Source: an uncultured Acetatifactor sp. (GTDB lineage: Bacteria > Bacillota > Clostridia > Lachnospirales > Lachnospiraceae). From it: a stretch of DNA of 53,244 nucleotides. Positions 9,087 through 18,717 of the stretch are shown here, in pieces (position 1 is the stretch's first letter; the number at the start of each line of letters is the position of its first letter). Below the pieces are notes generated by a model that saw only the letters and a program-made list of their open reading frames with translations, was not told the origin of the DNA and did no database searches. Both the position numbers and the translations under genes were made by a program. The stretch covers positions 1 through 53,244 of the forward strand of contig CANQNT010000021.1 in assembly GCA_947625255.1 (NCBI GenBank), read 5' to 3'.

Positions 9087-10088
9087 ATGAATATTTACGA
9101 TATCTCGGCACAAGCCGGAGTATCCATAGCAACCGTATCCCGTGTATTGAACGGGAGCGACAAGGTAAGCGATCTGACTCGCCGGAAGGTTTTGGATGTC
9201 ATTGAAAAGAACCGCTATATGCCCAATGCTTTCGCCAGAAGTCTGGGATTAAATACCATGTCCACCGCGGGGATTTTATGCTCCGATGCCTCAGATGTCT
9301 ACCTGGCACAGGCCATTTACTACCTGGAGCGGGAGCTGCGCAACAATTCCTATACCTCGATGCTGTGCTGTACCGGACACAATCATCAGGAAAAGGAAGC
9401 GTATTTGCAGTTCCTTCTCTCCAGAAACGTGGATGCCGTCTTCTTTATCGGCTCCCATTTTGTGGAATCGTCTTCCAAGAAAAACCGCTATATCTTAGAA
9501 GCCGCTCAAAAGATTCCTGTTTTTATCTTAAATGGGGAACTGGCCGGAAGCAACATTTACTCTATCCTATGTGACGACTATGCGGCTGCCAGTGATATTA
9601 CCAAACTGCTTTTCTCAAAAGGCAGCCAGAAACCCGTTATGCTCTATCGCATTTTATCCTACAGTGGTCAGAAAAAAATCCGCGGTTTTCTTCACGTCTG
9701 CAAGGAGCATGGCCTGGAGGACGGAGACCATCGGACATTTTCCTGTCCCGGCCCGCTGGTGGAAACCATTCAGATTCTGGAAAACGCCCGCAAAAACGGC
9801 CTTGTTTTTGACTCCGTAGTCGCGGTGGACGATGAACTGGCTGCAGGAGCCGTAAAATACGCTTTACGCAATCACCTGCGTATACCGGAAGATTTTCAGA
9901 TCACGGGTTATAACAATTCTGTGCTGGCCGCCTGCAGCACACCGGAAATCACCACTCTGGATAACCAGCTGGAATTCATGTGCACCACCGCCGTATCCCA
10001 AATGATACGGGTGCTTCAAAAGCAACAAGTACCTTCCAAAACCATGTTTTCAGGATATATCGTGGAACATCGGACCACACGTAAATAA
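9087..10088 (+). CDS. LacI-family transcriptional regulator of the hexuronate operon
   Basis: A 333-aa repressor with an N-terminal LacI helix-turn-helix (MNIYDISAQAGVSIATVSRVL) and hinge up to about residue 60, then a periplasmic-binding-protein-like ligand domain with the IPEDFQITGYNN motif near residue 270. It starts 13 bases after uxaB with an AAGGGG ribosome-binding site, and kdgK follows. Being inside the operon it probably binds the two TGTAAG-NN-CTTACA sites upstream of uxaA and responds to a hexuronate or 2-keto-3-deoxygluconate. The effector and any further targets, such as the neighbouring arabinan genes, cannot be read from sequence. Confidence 0.9.
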   Translation: MNIYDISAQAGVSIATVSRVLNGSDKVSDLTRRKVLDVIEKNRYMPNAFARSLGLNTMSTAGILCSDASDVYLAQAIYYLERELRNNSYTSMLCCTGHNHQEKEAYLQFLLSRNVDAVFFIGSHFVESSSKKNRYILEAAQKIPVFILNGELAGSNIYSILCDDYAAASDITKLLFSKGSQKPVMLYRILSYSGQKKIRGFLHVCKEHGLEDGDHRTFSCPGPLVETIQILENARKNGLVFDSVVAVDDELAAGAVKYALRNHLRIPEDFQITGYNNSVLAACSTPEITTLDNQLEFMCTTAVSQMIRVLQKQQVPSKTMFSGYIVEHRTTRK

Positions 10089-10141
10089 AGTGGTTCATTG
10101 AAAAATGCATTTAACTTTTTCATGAATGAAGGAGGATTCCC

Positions 10142-11230
10142 ATGGAACATACCAATCCACTGCTAAACAACGTCAATCAAGCCCCCAAATTTATCACCAT
10201 CGGCGAAATTATGCTTCGTCTAACCCCGCCAAATTATGAAAAAATCCGTATGGCCACCAGCTTTGATGCCAGCTACGGCGGAAGCGAGGCGAATATTGCA
10301 CTGTCTCTCGCGAATCTGGGCATTGACAGCACATTTTTCACCGTGGTTCCCAATAACAGTCTGGGAAAAAGTGCCATTCGCATGCTGAGAAGCAACGATG
10401 TGCATTGTACTCCCGTAATCCTCAGCACACCCGAACAGACTCCTACCCATCGCCTGGGCACCTATTATCTGGAAACCGGTTTTGGAATCCGTTCCAGCAA
10501 AGTTACCTATGACAGAAAAAACAGCGCTATCACGGAGTTTGATTTTGACACCATTGATCTGAACCAACTGTTGGACGGATTTACCTGGCTTCATCTCAGC
10601 GGAATTACACCGGCCCTTTCCCCCAACTGTCGTGACCTGACTATGAAAAGTATCAAAACCGCCAAAGAAAAGGGATTGATCGTCAGCTTTGACGGCAATT
10701 TCCGCAGCACCCTTTGGAGTTGGGAAGAGGCAAGGGATTTTTGTACGGAATGCCTGCCCTATGTAGACGTCCTTTTAGGAATCGAGCCTTATCATCTCTG
10801 GAAAGATGAAAACGACCACAGCAAGGGAGATCTGAAAGACGATATCCCGTTCCGTCCCAGCTATGAGGAACAAGACGATATTTTCCAGGCATTCGTGGAA
10901 CGCTATCCCAACCTGAAATGTATCGCTCGCCATGTGCGTTACGCCCACAGCGGAAGTGAAAACAGTCTGAAAGCATTCATGTGGTATGAGGACCATACTT
11001 TTGAGAGCAGAATGTTTACCTTTAACATTCTGGATCGTGTCGGCGGCGGAGATGCTTTTGCCAGCGGTCTCATCTATGCCATGATGCATGATTTCAAGCC
11101 CATGGATATGATCAATTTCGCCGTGGCCAGCAGTGTCATTAAACACACCATCCGAGGCGATGCCAACATTACCGATGATGCCTCCACCATCACGAATCTG
11201 ATGAATATGAACTACGATATCAAACGATAA
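10142..11230 (+). CDS. kdgK: 2-dehydro-3-deoxygluconokinase (PfkB family)
   Basis: Phosphorylates 2-keto-3-deoxygluconate to KDPG, the step after UxaA. The 362-aa protein has the ribokinase/PfkB fold: an N-terminal GEIMLRLTPP and YGGSEANIALSLANLG substrate-binding block (residues 22-60) and the C-terminal GGGDAFASGLIYA signature near 302, whose Asp is the catalytic base. AAGGAGG lies five bases before the ATG. It is the last gene of the operon, ending at a bidirectional terminator. KDPG aldolase, uronate isomerase and a hexuronate importer are not in the window and would have to be elsewhere. Confidence 0.9.
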   Translation: MEHTNPLLNNVNQAPKFITIGEIMLRLTPPNYEKIRMATSFDASYGGSEANIALSLANLGIDSTFFTVVPNNSLGKSAIRMLRSNDVHCTPVILSTPEQTPTHRLGTYYLETGFGIRSSKVTYDRKNSAITEFDFDTIDLNQLLDGFTWLHLSGITPALSPNCRDLTMKSIKTAKEKGLIVSFDGNFRSTLWSWEEARDFCTECLPYVDVLLGIEPYHLWKDENDHSKGDLKDDIPFRPSYEEQDDIFQAFVERYPNLKCIARHVRYAHSGSENSLKAFMWYEDHTFESRMFTFNILDRVGGGDAFASGLIYAMMHDFKPMDMINFAVASSVIKHTIRGDANITDDASTITNLMNMNYDIKR

Positions 11231-11235
11231 AAGAG

Positions 11236-11270
11236 CGGTGTCAGAGTTACTTCTGACACCGTTTTCCTTC
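11236..11270 (+). terminator. Bidirectional terminator between kdgK and the GH105 gene
   Basis: CGGTGTCAGA (11236-11245) pairs perfectly with TCTGACACCG (11252-11261) over a 6-base loop and is followed by TTTTCCTTCC. On the minus strand the same hairpin is followed by CTCTTTTATC, so it can end the convergent GH105 transcript too. Confidence 0.85.
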
Positions 11271-11293
11271 CGCTCACATAAAACCCCATAACC

Positions 11294-12406
11294 TTACAGG
11301 ATCTCTTTCCATTTCTTCTGTACCTGGGCGCACATGAGCAGAAACGCGCCCACACCATGGAGGTCGTTCACGCTCACGGGACGTCTGCAGTAATGCTCAT
11401 AATTCCCCACGCCCGTTCCGATACACACATTGCCGATCTGAAGATCTTCGCCGTCCCAGGTAAGGCTTCGGATAACGGCCTCATAACCCCGGCGCGCTTG
11501 TTCCAGATACTCCTTTCCCAGGATGCCCTTGCCGACTGCCTTACAGATGGCTGCCACATACAGACAACTGCAGGAATTTTCCAGCCAGTTGCCGGGCTCG
11601 TTCCCTTTATCCACCACCTGATACCAGCGCCCTTCTTGTGACTGATACCGGACCAGCGCGGTCAGCAGATCTTTTACCAGACCGCAAAGCTTATCATAGC
11701 CCTCCTGCTCCGGCTTCATAAAATCCATCTCGTCCAACACCGCCACCGGCACCCAGCCCATAGATCTTCCCCAGAATTCCGGCGAAAGACCCGTTACCGG
11801 ATCCGCCCATTTCGCTTCTTTCGAACAATCCCACGCATGATACCAAAGACCGGTTTCCCGATCCTCCGTCTTCTCACGCATGAGCAAGGCCTGTCCTATC
11901 GCGAGATCCAGATATTCCTTCCGCCCATACCGCGCCGCATACTCAGCGCTGATGGGCCCCGCCATATAAAGGCCATCCAGCCACATCTGATTCGGATACT
12001 GCTTCTTGTGAAAAAAGCCGCCGACCTCATTCCTCGGGAAATCCCGTATGATGGGCAATAGCCCATCCAGCGCTTTGCGATACTTCTCCTCTCCAGTCGC
12101 GTCATATAAGGGAAAAAGCAAAATTCCGGGCTGAATGTCGTCCAGCTGTCCCGGATCATAATCCAACACATTCCCTTCCTCATCGATGACCGAATCCACC
12201 CAATCCTTTATGTATTGGAAGTAGGCATCCTTTTTACAGAGAAGATATGTCTGGTAGACACCGGACAGAAATACGCCCTGATGGTAATGGAAATGTCCCT
12301 TAGGCGGCAGATCCTGGGCTTTGAATCTGCGCATCATGGTCTCCACGGCCGCCTGTGCGTAAAAAATCGGTTCTTTTCTTTTCTGATTCTGCTGCATTTG
12401 ATTCAT
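11294..12406 (-). CDS. GH105 unsaturated rhamnogalacturonyl hydrolase
   Basis: A 370-aa member of glycoside hydrolase family 105 (YteR/YesR type; related to GH88), which removes the 4,5-unsaturated galacturonic acid left on pectin fragments by lyases. The alpha/alpha-barrel signature includes NQMWLDGLYMAGP (about residues 139-151), where Asp is the catalytic residue, then LWYHAWD and FWGRSMGW. There is no signal peptide, so it acts in the cytoplasm on imported oligosaccharides. AGGAGG precedes the ATG by seven bases. It is the last gene of the minus-strand arabinan/pectin cluster and converges on kdgK. Its product would feed the hexuronate pathway encoded next door. Confidence 0.9.
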   Translation of the reverse strand: MNQMQQNQKRKEPIFYAQAAVETMMRRFKAQDLPPKGHFHYHQGVFLSGVYQTYLLCKKDAYFQYIKDWVDSVIDEEGNVLDYDPGQLDDIQPGILLFPLYDATGEEKYRKALDGLLPIIRDFPRNEVGGFFHKKQYPNQMWLDGLYMAGPISAEYAARYGRKEYLDLAIGQALLMREKTEDRETGLWYHAWDCSKEAKWADPVTGLSPEFWGRSMGWVPVAVLDEMDFMKPEQEGYDKLCGLVKDLLTALVRYQSQEGRWYQVVDKGNEPGNWLENSCSCLYVAAICKAVGKGILGKEYLEQARRGYEAVIRSLTWDGEDLQIGNVCIGTGVGNYEHYCRRPVSVNDLHGVGAFLLMCAQVQKKWKEIL

Positions 12407-12437
12407 TTTGCACCTCCTAATGAACCTCTATGGTTCC

Positions 12438-13350
12438 TCACTGAGTCTCCTTCCATCCGTCCTCCAGTCTCCACGCTTTCCGGTACCTGAGCCGCAATGT
12501 ATTCTCTCCGGCAAATTCGACAGGAAGCCATATATAGGAACAGTTCAGGAAATTTTCCGTATTATGACGTTCAGCCATGTGGATATAGTGATCCTCTGTA
12601 CCTTCTAGTTCCGGTCTCATCACCAACGCAAGGATCTCCCATATCCTCCCATTCTCCCAAAAGAGCCTTCGCCCGGAAATATTTCGCCCGGTTGAATCTC
12701 CAGGATGTCAGATCGGAAGTGAGCATATAATAATAACCCTCATGGTACACCACGGCAGCCGCTTCTCTCCGATAAGCCGGCTTAATCCTGCGGTATTCAT
12801 CCGTAACAGCCAGATAATCCTCCGACAGCTTTACGATATACAGGCAACGATTGTCCTGTTCCTCGATATTGCATTGGTTCCCAATGCTTTCAAATATTTT
12901 CTCTGCTCCTCTGTCAGTGAGTCATCCGCAATGGCATAGATCCTGCAGATGCCAGGCCGGTATTCCTGAACATTCCCTTCCCTGTCCATGGTAGCCGTTT
13001 CAAAGTCCGAAGTAACCCGAATCTACAGTTGCCAAAAAGATCTTTCGGATACAAAACAGGGAATAATCTGGCGGATTCTCCTGGCATCAAATACAGTTCG
13101 CTGGTATTCAATACCACTTCAGCAGTTGTCAGTCTGCTATAGAAATCAATCACAGTAATCTTCCATACAAGATCCCCAATATCATACTGTTCTGAAACTA
13201 CCCGCGCCTCCAGCAGAAAACTGCTTCCTTTTTCGGCGCTGTCCACATAATCTTCTGCCGCGCTGCCTCCTACATACAACGGATACGTTCTGCGATTTAA
13301 CTCAACTCGAGAGAGAATAGCATTGCCTTCCCCTCCCGCTTTCTATCCAT
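12438..13350 (-). pseudogene. Frame-broken glycosidase with GH43-like C-terminal part
   Basis: A good start (ATG 13350 after AGGAGG) is broken within 20 codons. Coding then continues in other frames. A beta-sandwich-like region (RRTYPLYVGGSAAEDYVDSAEKG onward, 13279-13030) shifts near 13025 into one reading RVTSDFETATMDREGNVQEY and DDSLTEEQRKYLKALG. After another shift comes a GH43-type stretch (CLYIVKLSEDYLAVTDEY, EGYYYMLTSDLTSW, WEDMGDPCVGD, 12880-12610). After one more shift comes the C terminus (FLNCSYIWLPVEF, 12550-12438). The total of about 300 codons is short for this arrangement, so an internal deletion is likely too. The enzyme probably once acted on pectin side chains with its neighbours. 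Confidence 0.7.
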
Positions 13351-13447
13351 ACGCTTTCTTTCCTCCTGATAGCTTCTCGTTATAACAAATCCATACACTG
13401 TCAAAGGTACGGCTCATTCAGGATTCAACAATCCTCTTGCTGCCGAT

Positions 13448-13476
13448 ATTATACCTATTTATCAATAAAATAACAA
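13448..13476 (-). promoter_or_regulatory. Promoter ahead of the GH43 pseudogene and GH105 gene
   Basis: On the minus strand TTGTTA (13476-13471), a 17-bp spacer and TATAAT (13453-13448) match a sigma-A promoter. About 50 bp further upstream is the palindrome AACCGGTT (13523-13530), whose central CpG is like LacI-family operators. The promoter could still drive the intact GH105 gene through the pseudogene. Confidence 0.6.
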
Positions 13477-13599
13477 GGGACACATATGCCAAACTGCCAT
13501 GAATAATACATGGACATATCCGAACCGGTTACTGACCTGAGTCTGAAAAGCAGCCATCTCTGAATAGCCTGGCATCTTTTAGCCGATCCCCGTTATCCT

Positions 13600-14976
13600 C
13601 TAGCTGATACCGGGCATATTGCTGATAAGCTGGATCAAAAGGTTCATAAAGAGATTGCCCAAAAGCTTGCTGTCCCTTAACTGATACAGATCCTGCACAA
13701 AACCCGCCGCGTCAAAGCTTTCACCGTCTTCCGCCATCAGGCACATACGATGGATCAGAACGGAAAAAGCCCTTGCTTCCCGCTGCCATTCGTCCTGACT
13801 CAATTCCTCCGCATCAAATTCTACAAGATATTCATCTTTCATGGGCAGTCCCATGGCATCCAACGCGGAACCGATCCCGAAATGCATGACTTTGGGAATC
13901 ACCGCGATAAAATCATCGTTCTGGGAAAGCTCCGAAAACAAGGTTTCCACAAATTCCTCCTGGGAAAGGGCCTCCATCAGGGCCAACCCGTCATTGATTT
14001 CCAGAATCCCCTGCTTTTGCATAAGCTTATAAATCTGAATCGCCGTATTCACGTCCTGAATCAGATTTTCCTTACGCCATTGACTTAAAATCTCCAAAAT
14101 GCTGACAACCAGCTCCGCGCTCCGGCCCTGCGGCATTTCCAAAGTAACGGATAGAAATGCCCGGCCATTTTTCCAACTGTCGGCGGCGTTGGCTACAAGC
14201 TCGCTGGCCAGGCCCGGAAGCAGTCTGGAAGTGCTCAATGCTTCCGTGATGCATTCAGTGCTTTTGCCGTCCGCATCCCGGCCCTCGACAATTTTCTTCA
14301 TCGCCAGATAGATTGCGGCGCCATTCTCCCCTTCCTGGCTGTTTCGAAATGCCCCGTCCCCCCGCTGGGTCAGCCGATCAAAAAAGCCCCGTCCCGGCGC
14401 ACCGTAAAGACGGACGATTGGGTTGGTAAGGATTGAGTCAGAAAGCTCATAATCACATCGTTTCGCCGCGGCTCCTCCAACCTCCGACACCATTCCCAAA
14501 GGATAGAGCAATACAAAGGACACTACGCAAAAGGAAGCCAATCCTACAACCATCCCCAACCAATGCAAGTTCTTTTCAGGCGCATAGGAAGCATATTTCA
14601 CCCGTACGATCTTGGAAAAGACCAATCTTTTGACAAAGCTGCCAACCAACCAAACGAAAAGAAAAGCTATCCAAAACACCAACATCCCCGCAAGCATGGA
14701 CACCGCGAGTCTGGCCGCCTGAAGCATGTCCGTTTCCTGCATGGAAGCGCTGCCCTGAAGATCAAAAAGCTCCAACAAATCATCCCCAAACAGTTCGAAA
14801 AATCTATTCCCATATGCCAGGACGGTCCCTCTCGCAAGAAAATATGCCGCGGCAAATGCGAGCACAACTACCCCCAGTGAAAGCGCTCCCTTAATCCAAT
14901 GCCGTTTCCAGGCTCCATACAAACAGCCTCCCAAAACAACCAAATATAGAATGGAAAAAATAACAGAAATATCCAT
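13600..14976 (-). CDS. Membrane protein of unknown function, CvpA-like N terminus
   Basis: A protein of about 458 aa. The first 180 residues hold four hydrophobic segments in a CvpA-like layout (ISVIFSILYLVVLGG, GALSLGVVVLAFAAAYFLA, LAVSMLAGMLVFWIAFLFVW, LGMVVGLASFCVVSFVLL). The remaining 270 residues are soluble and helical with no motif I recognise. The ATG at 14976 is preferred over an upstream in-frame start at 15012 because GGGGAGGG lies just before it. It sits between the GH43 gene and the GH43 pseudogene, but nothing in its sequence ties it to sugar use. The reading frame is intact and well preserved. Confidence 0.7.
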   Translation of the reverse strand: MDISVIFSILYLVVLGGCLYGAWKRHWIKGALSLGVVVLAFAAAYFLARGTVLAYGNRFFELFGDDLLELFDLQGSASMQETDMLQAARLAVSMLAGMLVFWIAFLFVWLVGSFVKRLVFSKIVRVKYASYAPEKNLHWLGMVVGLASFCVVSFVLLYPLGMVSEVGGAAAKRCDYELSDSILTNPIVRLYGAPGRGFFDRLTQRGDGAFRNSQEGENGAAIYLAMKKIVEGRDADGKSTECITEALSTSRLLPGLASELVANAADSWKNGRAFLSVTLEMPQGRSAELVVSILEILSQWRKENLIQDVNTAIQIYKLMQKQGILEINDGLALMEALSQEEFVETLFSELSQNDDFIAVIPKVMHFGIGSALDAMGLPMKDEYLVEFDAEELSQDEWQREARAFSVLIHRMCLMAEDGESFDAAGFVQDLYQLRDSKLLGNLFMNLLIQLISNMPGIS

Positions 14977-15115
14977 TGCACCCTCCCCAGAAACCAACGC
15001 GCCTCCTCCCACGCCCGCCAGTCCACAGCGAAAGCGTTATGGTAAAAATCGGCAGGATCAGGGAAGCGCGGGCCATCGACATTTTTTCAAATCATTCCAA
15101 ATATTTTGAGCGTTT

Positions 15116-16045
15116 TCAGTCTTTTCCATATCTCTCCCACAGAGCCCGGTATTCCTCTTCCGTAATGTTCAGCACGCCACCGTGACGCTTGCGGGTCTGA
15201 CCCATACAAAATTGCCCGTCTTCCAGAATCCGAAAATGCCCTGTGGACAAATTGTTGGACACAAGGGGCAAATAGCCCTTTCTGGCAGCAAACCGGTCCA
15301 CGATCAGACACCATTCCTCCCGGTCATTGAATTTGTAAATTTCCGGACCCTCCACGCCGTACAGATTCTGCAAAGTATCCGAAGGCAGCCGGCGAAAGGT
15401 TTCCGGTGCCAGAGAAGTACTGTAATCGACCCGGATGTTTTTCTCCGTCTCATCCTTGGAATAACGGTAATATCCGTCCTGGGCACGGATGATCGTGGTA
15501 TCGATTACATGGTTTTCGCTCTCCAGATAAAGAGAGGGTTCCGTAAAGCTTTGAAAATCTTTTGTGTAGGAAGCATATATCCGCTGCTTTGGCCCATCAT
15601 CTCCAGGCCTCCTGGTCATAGAAGCCCAAAAAACCATGATGGCATCCTTTTCTTCATCATAGATGGCCTCCGGAGCCCAGACGCAGCCCGCTTCCTCGAT
15701 TCCTACCCTTCGGGCCGCCGGACCGCTCCAGTCCGTCAGATTCTCCGACTCCCATACGATGATGTCCCTGCTGCCCTCATACTGGGCGACCTGCCACCCC
15801 TTGCCCGCGCCAATGCGCAAGTCCGTGGCGATCAGATAATATTTCGCTTTTCCATTCTCCAGCCAGGGAGATCGGATCAGGAACGGATCCCTCACGCCGC
15901 CTTCCCCAATATGGGAGCGCAGCACAGGCTTCCCTCCATTGAGATCCTCCCAATACAGCCCATCCCTGCTCAGGGAAAAATAAATCTGCTCCCCGTCTTC
16001 CTGCTCTCCGATAAAATGTACAAACAAATAACCAGTATTTTTCAT
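15116..16045 (-). CDS. GH43-family glycoside hydrolase
   Basis: A 309-aa five-bladed beta-propeller glycosidase. The three acidic residues expected in GH43 are visible: the base in GGVRDPFLIRS (near residue 51), the pKa modulator in NHVIDTTII and the acid Glu in GVEGPEIYKF. The C terminus HGGVLNITEEEYRALWERYG is typical of a bacterial GH43 subgroup often annotated as beta-xylosidase or arabinosidase. There is no signal peptide, so it is cytoplasmic. I set the start at ATG 16045, preceded by GAGGT, rather than the longer frame from 16132, whose extra 29 residues look random. The gene belongs to the arabinan cluster with GH51; exact substrate unknown. Confidence 0.85.
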   Translation of the reverse strand: MKNTGYLFVHFIGEQEDGEQIYFSLSRDGLYWEDLNGGKPVLRSHIGEGGVRDPFLIRSPWLENGKAKYYLIATDLRIGAGKGWQVAQYEGSRDIIVWESENLTDWSGPAARRVGIEEAGCVWAPEAIYDEEKDAIMVFWASMTRRPGDDGPKQRIYASYTKDFQSFTEPSLYLESENHVIDTTIIRAQDGYYRYSKDETEKNIRVDYSTSLAPETFRRLPSDTLQNLYGVEGPEIYKFNDREEWCLIVDRFAARKGYLPLVSNNLSTGHFRILEDGQFCMGQTRKRHGGVLNITEEEYRALWERYGKD

Positions 16046-16141
16046 GTTGACCTCATTTCTTCCTTCCACAGGCCCACAAGCGACTGACCCTTCCAGACCG
16101 CTCCCAACGGCTCCTGCACTAAGACGCCCCAAACGTCGTTC

Positions 16142-17092
16142 TTACTCCCAGGCGAGAACCGGTTTCCCGTCCTCCGCCCACTTCACTCTCATCAGCATCG
16201 CGTGACGGTTGGGATTATAGAGGGGATCTCCCACGATCCTTTTCTCCGTCCGGGCGTGAAAAACCATAATCGGATTCCCCTCTTCATCCGTCGTAAAGGT
16301 ATTATGTCCCGGTCCATAAAGCCCCTTTTCCTCCGAAGAGGCCAGCACCGGACAGCGTTCCTTTTTCCAGGACAGGGGATCCAGCAAATCCGCGCTTTCA
16401 TCCGCCGTCAGCATCCCCACGCAATAGGCGGGCCCCGTATCGCTGGCCGAGTAGGTCAGATAAATCTTTCCCGCATGCTTCACCGCCGACGGACCTTCAT
16501 TTACCCAGAACCCCACTCTTTCCCAATCATAATCCGGCGTGGAAAGCATCACCTGAACCGTTTTCAGTTTCCAGGGGGTCTCCAGCTCACCGATGTATAG
16601 ATTGGAAATCATCTTTCCGACTCCTACCTTTTCCGCCCAAACATAATACCACGTTCCCCTGTTCTCAAAAACCGTGCCGTCCAGGGAAAAGGAGCGGAAA
16701 GAAAACTCATCCTCGTCAGCGGGCTGCATCCTGCCCAGTTCCACCCATTTCCCGGTCACGGGATCCGGATCCTGACACTCCATCACATAAGGCCGCAGCC
16801 TCCATTTATCCTCCGCGTCTCCCGCTCCGAAATAAATGTACCACTTTCCATTGATTTCGTGCAGTTCCGGCGCCCAGATATGATTTCCCATAGGGCCGGT
16901 ATCGTGCTTTCTCCAAATAGTAACCTCTTTGGCATCCCGAATCCCCAGCAAGGTATCGGACTTGCGCAGAATAATTCTGTCATAGGAGGGAACGGTTCCC
17001 GTAAAATAATAAGTCCCGTCCCGATGATGCAGGATATAAGGATCCGCCCTCTGTAGAATCCAGGGTTTATTCCAATTCCATTCTTGATCCAT
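16142..17092 (-). CDS. GH43-family alpha-L-arabinofuranosidase-like enzyme
   Basis: A 316-aa GH43 beta-propeller enzyme. Catalytic-type motifs appear in order: RADPYI near residue 15 (base), WAPELHEI near 73, SLDGTVFE near 135 (pKa modulator Asp), WVNEGPSAV near 201 (acid Glu) and GPGHNTF near 258. This set resembles GH43 members that remove terminal arabinofuranose from arabino-oligosaccharides, matching the adjacent GH51 gene. No secretion signal. GGAGG precedes the ATG by six bases. It starts 39 bases after the GH51 stop, so the two are probably co-transcribed. Confidence 0.88.
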   Translation of the reverse strand: MDQEWNWNKPWILQRADPYILHHRDGTYYFTGTVPSYDRIILRKSDTLLGIRDAKEVTIWRKHDTGPMGNHIWAPELHEINGKWYIYFGAGDAEDKWRLRPYVMECQDPDPVTGKWVELGRMQPADEDEFSFRSFSLDGTVFENRGTWYYVWAEKVGVGKMISNLYIGELETPWKLKTVQVMLSTPDYDWERVGFWVNEGPSAVKHAGKIYLTYSASDTGPAYCVGMLTADESADLLDPLSWKKERCPVLASSEEKGLYGPGHNTFTTDEEGNPIMVFHARTEKRIVGDPLYNPNRHAMLMRVKWAEDGKPVLAWE

Positions 17093-17130
17093 TCCATTCC
17101 TCCAAAGCTTTTTTTCTCCGGAAAAGCTTA

Positions 17131-18624
17131 TTATTGCAGCCGCAGGCTTACCACCGCGCAGGGCGGAATGGTTAAGCTGGCTTGTCTGCCGGATATTGCA
17201 ACGCCCTCAAAGGCTTGTTCCCGAACCTGATCCGGTTCCTCAAAGGTATTCATCGCGTTCATGGCGCCGGTCAAAATGCGGGCCTCCACCAGTTCGGGAG
17301 TGCTCTCCGTAAACACGATCTCCAGACTTTCAGTTCTTTCCAAAGACAAGTTCGCCACGGTCACGGTCATAATACCGTTCTGATCCACTGACACGGACTC
17401 CTGCAGGCAAGGGACCTGATCCTCTCCCGACCCAACGGTTTCCACACCCTCCATCCAGCTCTCCAGCAGATCCGCGTCCTGATGGTGACGATACATATGG
17501 AAAATATGATAGGTAGGAGTCTTCAGCATCCTCTCTCCTTCTGTCAAAATAACAGACTGCAGCACATTGACCATTTGGGCAATACAGGCCATCTTCACCC
17601 GGTCACTATGCTTGTTGAAAATATTCAGGGTAACGGCCGCCACCAGGGCGTCCCGCATGGTGCTTTGCTGATAGAGGAAGCCGGGATTGGTGCCAGGTTC
17701 CACATCGAACCATGCGCCCCACTCATCCACCATCATGCCCACTTTCTTCTTCGGATCAAAACGGTCCATGATCGCTCCGTGACGCTCAATCAGTTCCTCC
17801 ATATAGAGAGCCTTATGCAAAGTCAAATACCATTCCGCTCCTGTAAACCGGGTGGCACTTCCCTTGTGCTTCCAATCGTGGGGAACCACATAATAATGCA
17901 GAGAAAGCCCATCCATATACCCATGGTCGTTCCGGGCAAAGCAAACCCTCAATAGATCCTCGGTCCACTGATAGTCGTCCACATTGGGTCCGCAGGCAAT
18001 CTTACGGATATGCTCACCGGCCTTGTAATCCCGTACATAGGTCTGATATCTGCGGTACAGATTGCCGTAATACTCCGGCATCATATTGCCGCCGCAGCCC
18101 CAGTTCTCGTTGCCCACACCAAAATAATCCACTTTCCAGGCCTCTTCTCTGCCGTTTTTGCAGCGCAGATCCGCCATGGGGGACACTCCGGGGAATGTCA
18201 TGTATTCCACCCACTCGCTCATTTCCCGCACAGTTCCGCTTCCCACATTGCCGTTGATGTAGGTCTTGCAGCCCAACTGCTCACACAGTTCGAAATATTC
18301 ATGGGTTCCGAAGCTATTGTCCTCCACGACACCGCCCCAGTGGGTGTTCACCATTTTCTTCCGGCCCTCTTTGGGACCAATGCCGTCCATCCAGTGATAT
18401 TCGTCCGCAAAACAGCCGCCGGGCCATCTGAGGACCGGTACACGGAGCTCCTTTAACGCGTCCACCACGTCCTTACGCATACCCTTGACATTGGGAATCT
18501 CGGAATCCTCTCCCACGAAGATTCCTCCATAAATCCCCCTGCCCAGATGCTCGGAAAAATGTCCGTAAACCTCCGGCTGAATATGACTCTTTTTCTTCTT
18601 TTCCTGAACATAAAGTTTTGCCAT
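17131..18624 (-). CDS. GH51 alpha-L-arabinofuranosidase
   Basis: A 497-aa intracellular enzyme that removes alpha-L-arabinofuranosyl groups from arabinan and arabinoxylan oligosaccharides. The N terminus has the GH51 substrate-binding block [15 protein letters not shown] (residues 61-75), and the acid/base Glu lies in the GNENWGCGG motif (about residue 173). The nucleophile Glu is likely in MMVDEWGAW near 300. A C-terminal beta-sandwich follows. Length fits the family. GGAGGAAG precedes the ATG. It is the first gene of the minus-strand cluster, followed by two GH43 genes. Confidence 0.93.
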   Translation of the reverse strand: MAKLYVQEKKKKSHIQPEVYGHFSEHLGRGIYGGIFVGEDSEIPNVKGMRKDVVDALKELRVPVLRWPGGCFADEYHWMDGIGPKEGRKKMVNTHWGGVVEDNSFGTHEYFELCEQLGCKTYINGNVGSGTVREMSEWVEYMTFPGVSPMADLRCKNGREEAWKVDYFGVGNENWGCGGNMMPEYYGNLYRRYQTYVRDYKAGEHIRKIACGPNVDDYQWTEDLLRVCFARNDHGYMDGLSLHYYVVPHDWKHKGSATRFTGAEWYLTLHKALYMEELIERHGAIMDRFDPKKKVGMMVDEWGAWFDVEPGTNPGFLYQQSTMRDALVAAVTLNIFNKHSDRVKMACIAQMVNVLQSVILTEGERMLKTPTYHIFHMYRHHQDADLLESWMEGVETVGSGEDQVPCLQESVSVDQNGIMTVTVANLSLERTESLEIVFTESTPELVEARILTGAMNAMNTFEEPDQVREQAFEGVAISGRQASLTIPPCAVVSLRLQ

Positions 18625-18717
18625 TGTTATCTTCCTCCGCTATGATTTGATTTTAAATGATAAATTCTATGTCATGTCACACCGCTCGTTCCGTCCGGGT
18701 CACATCAATCATACCAT

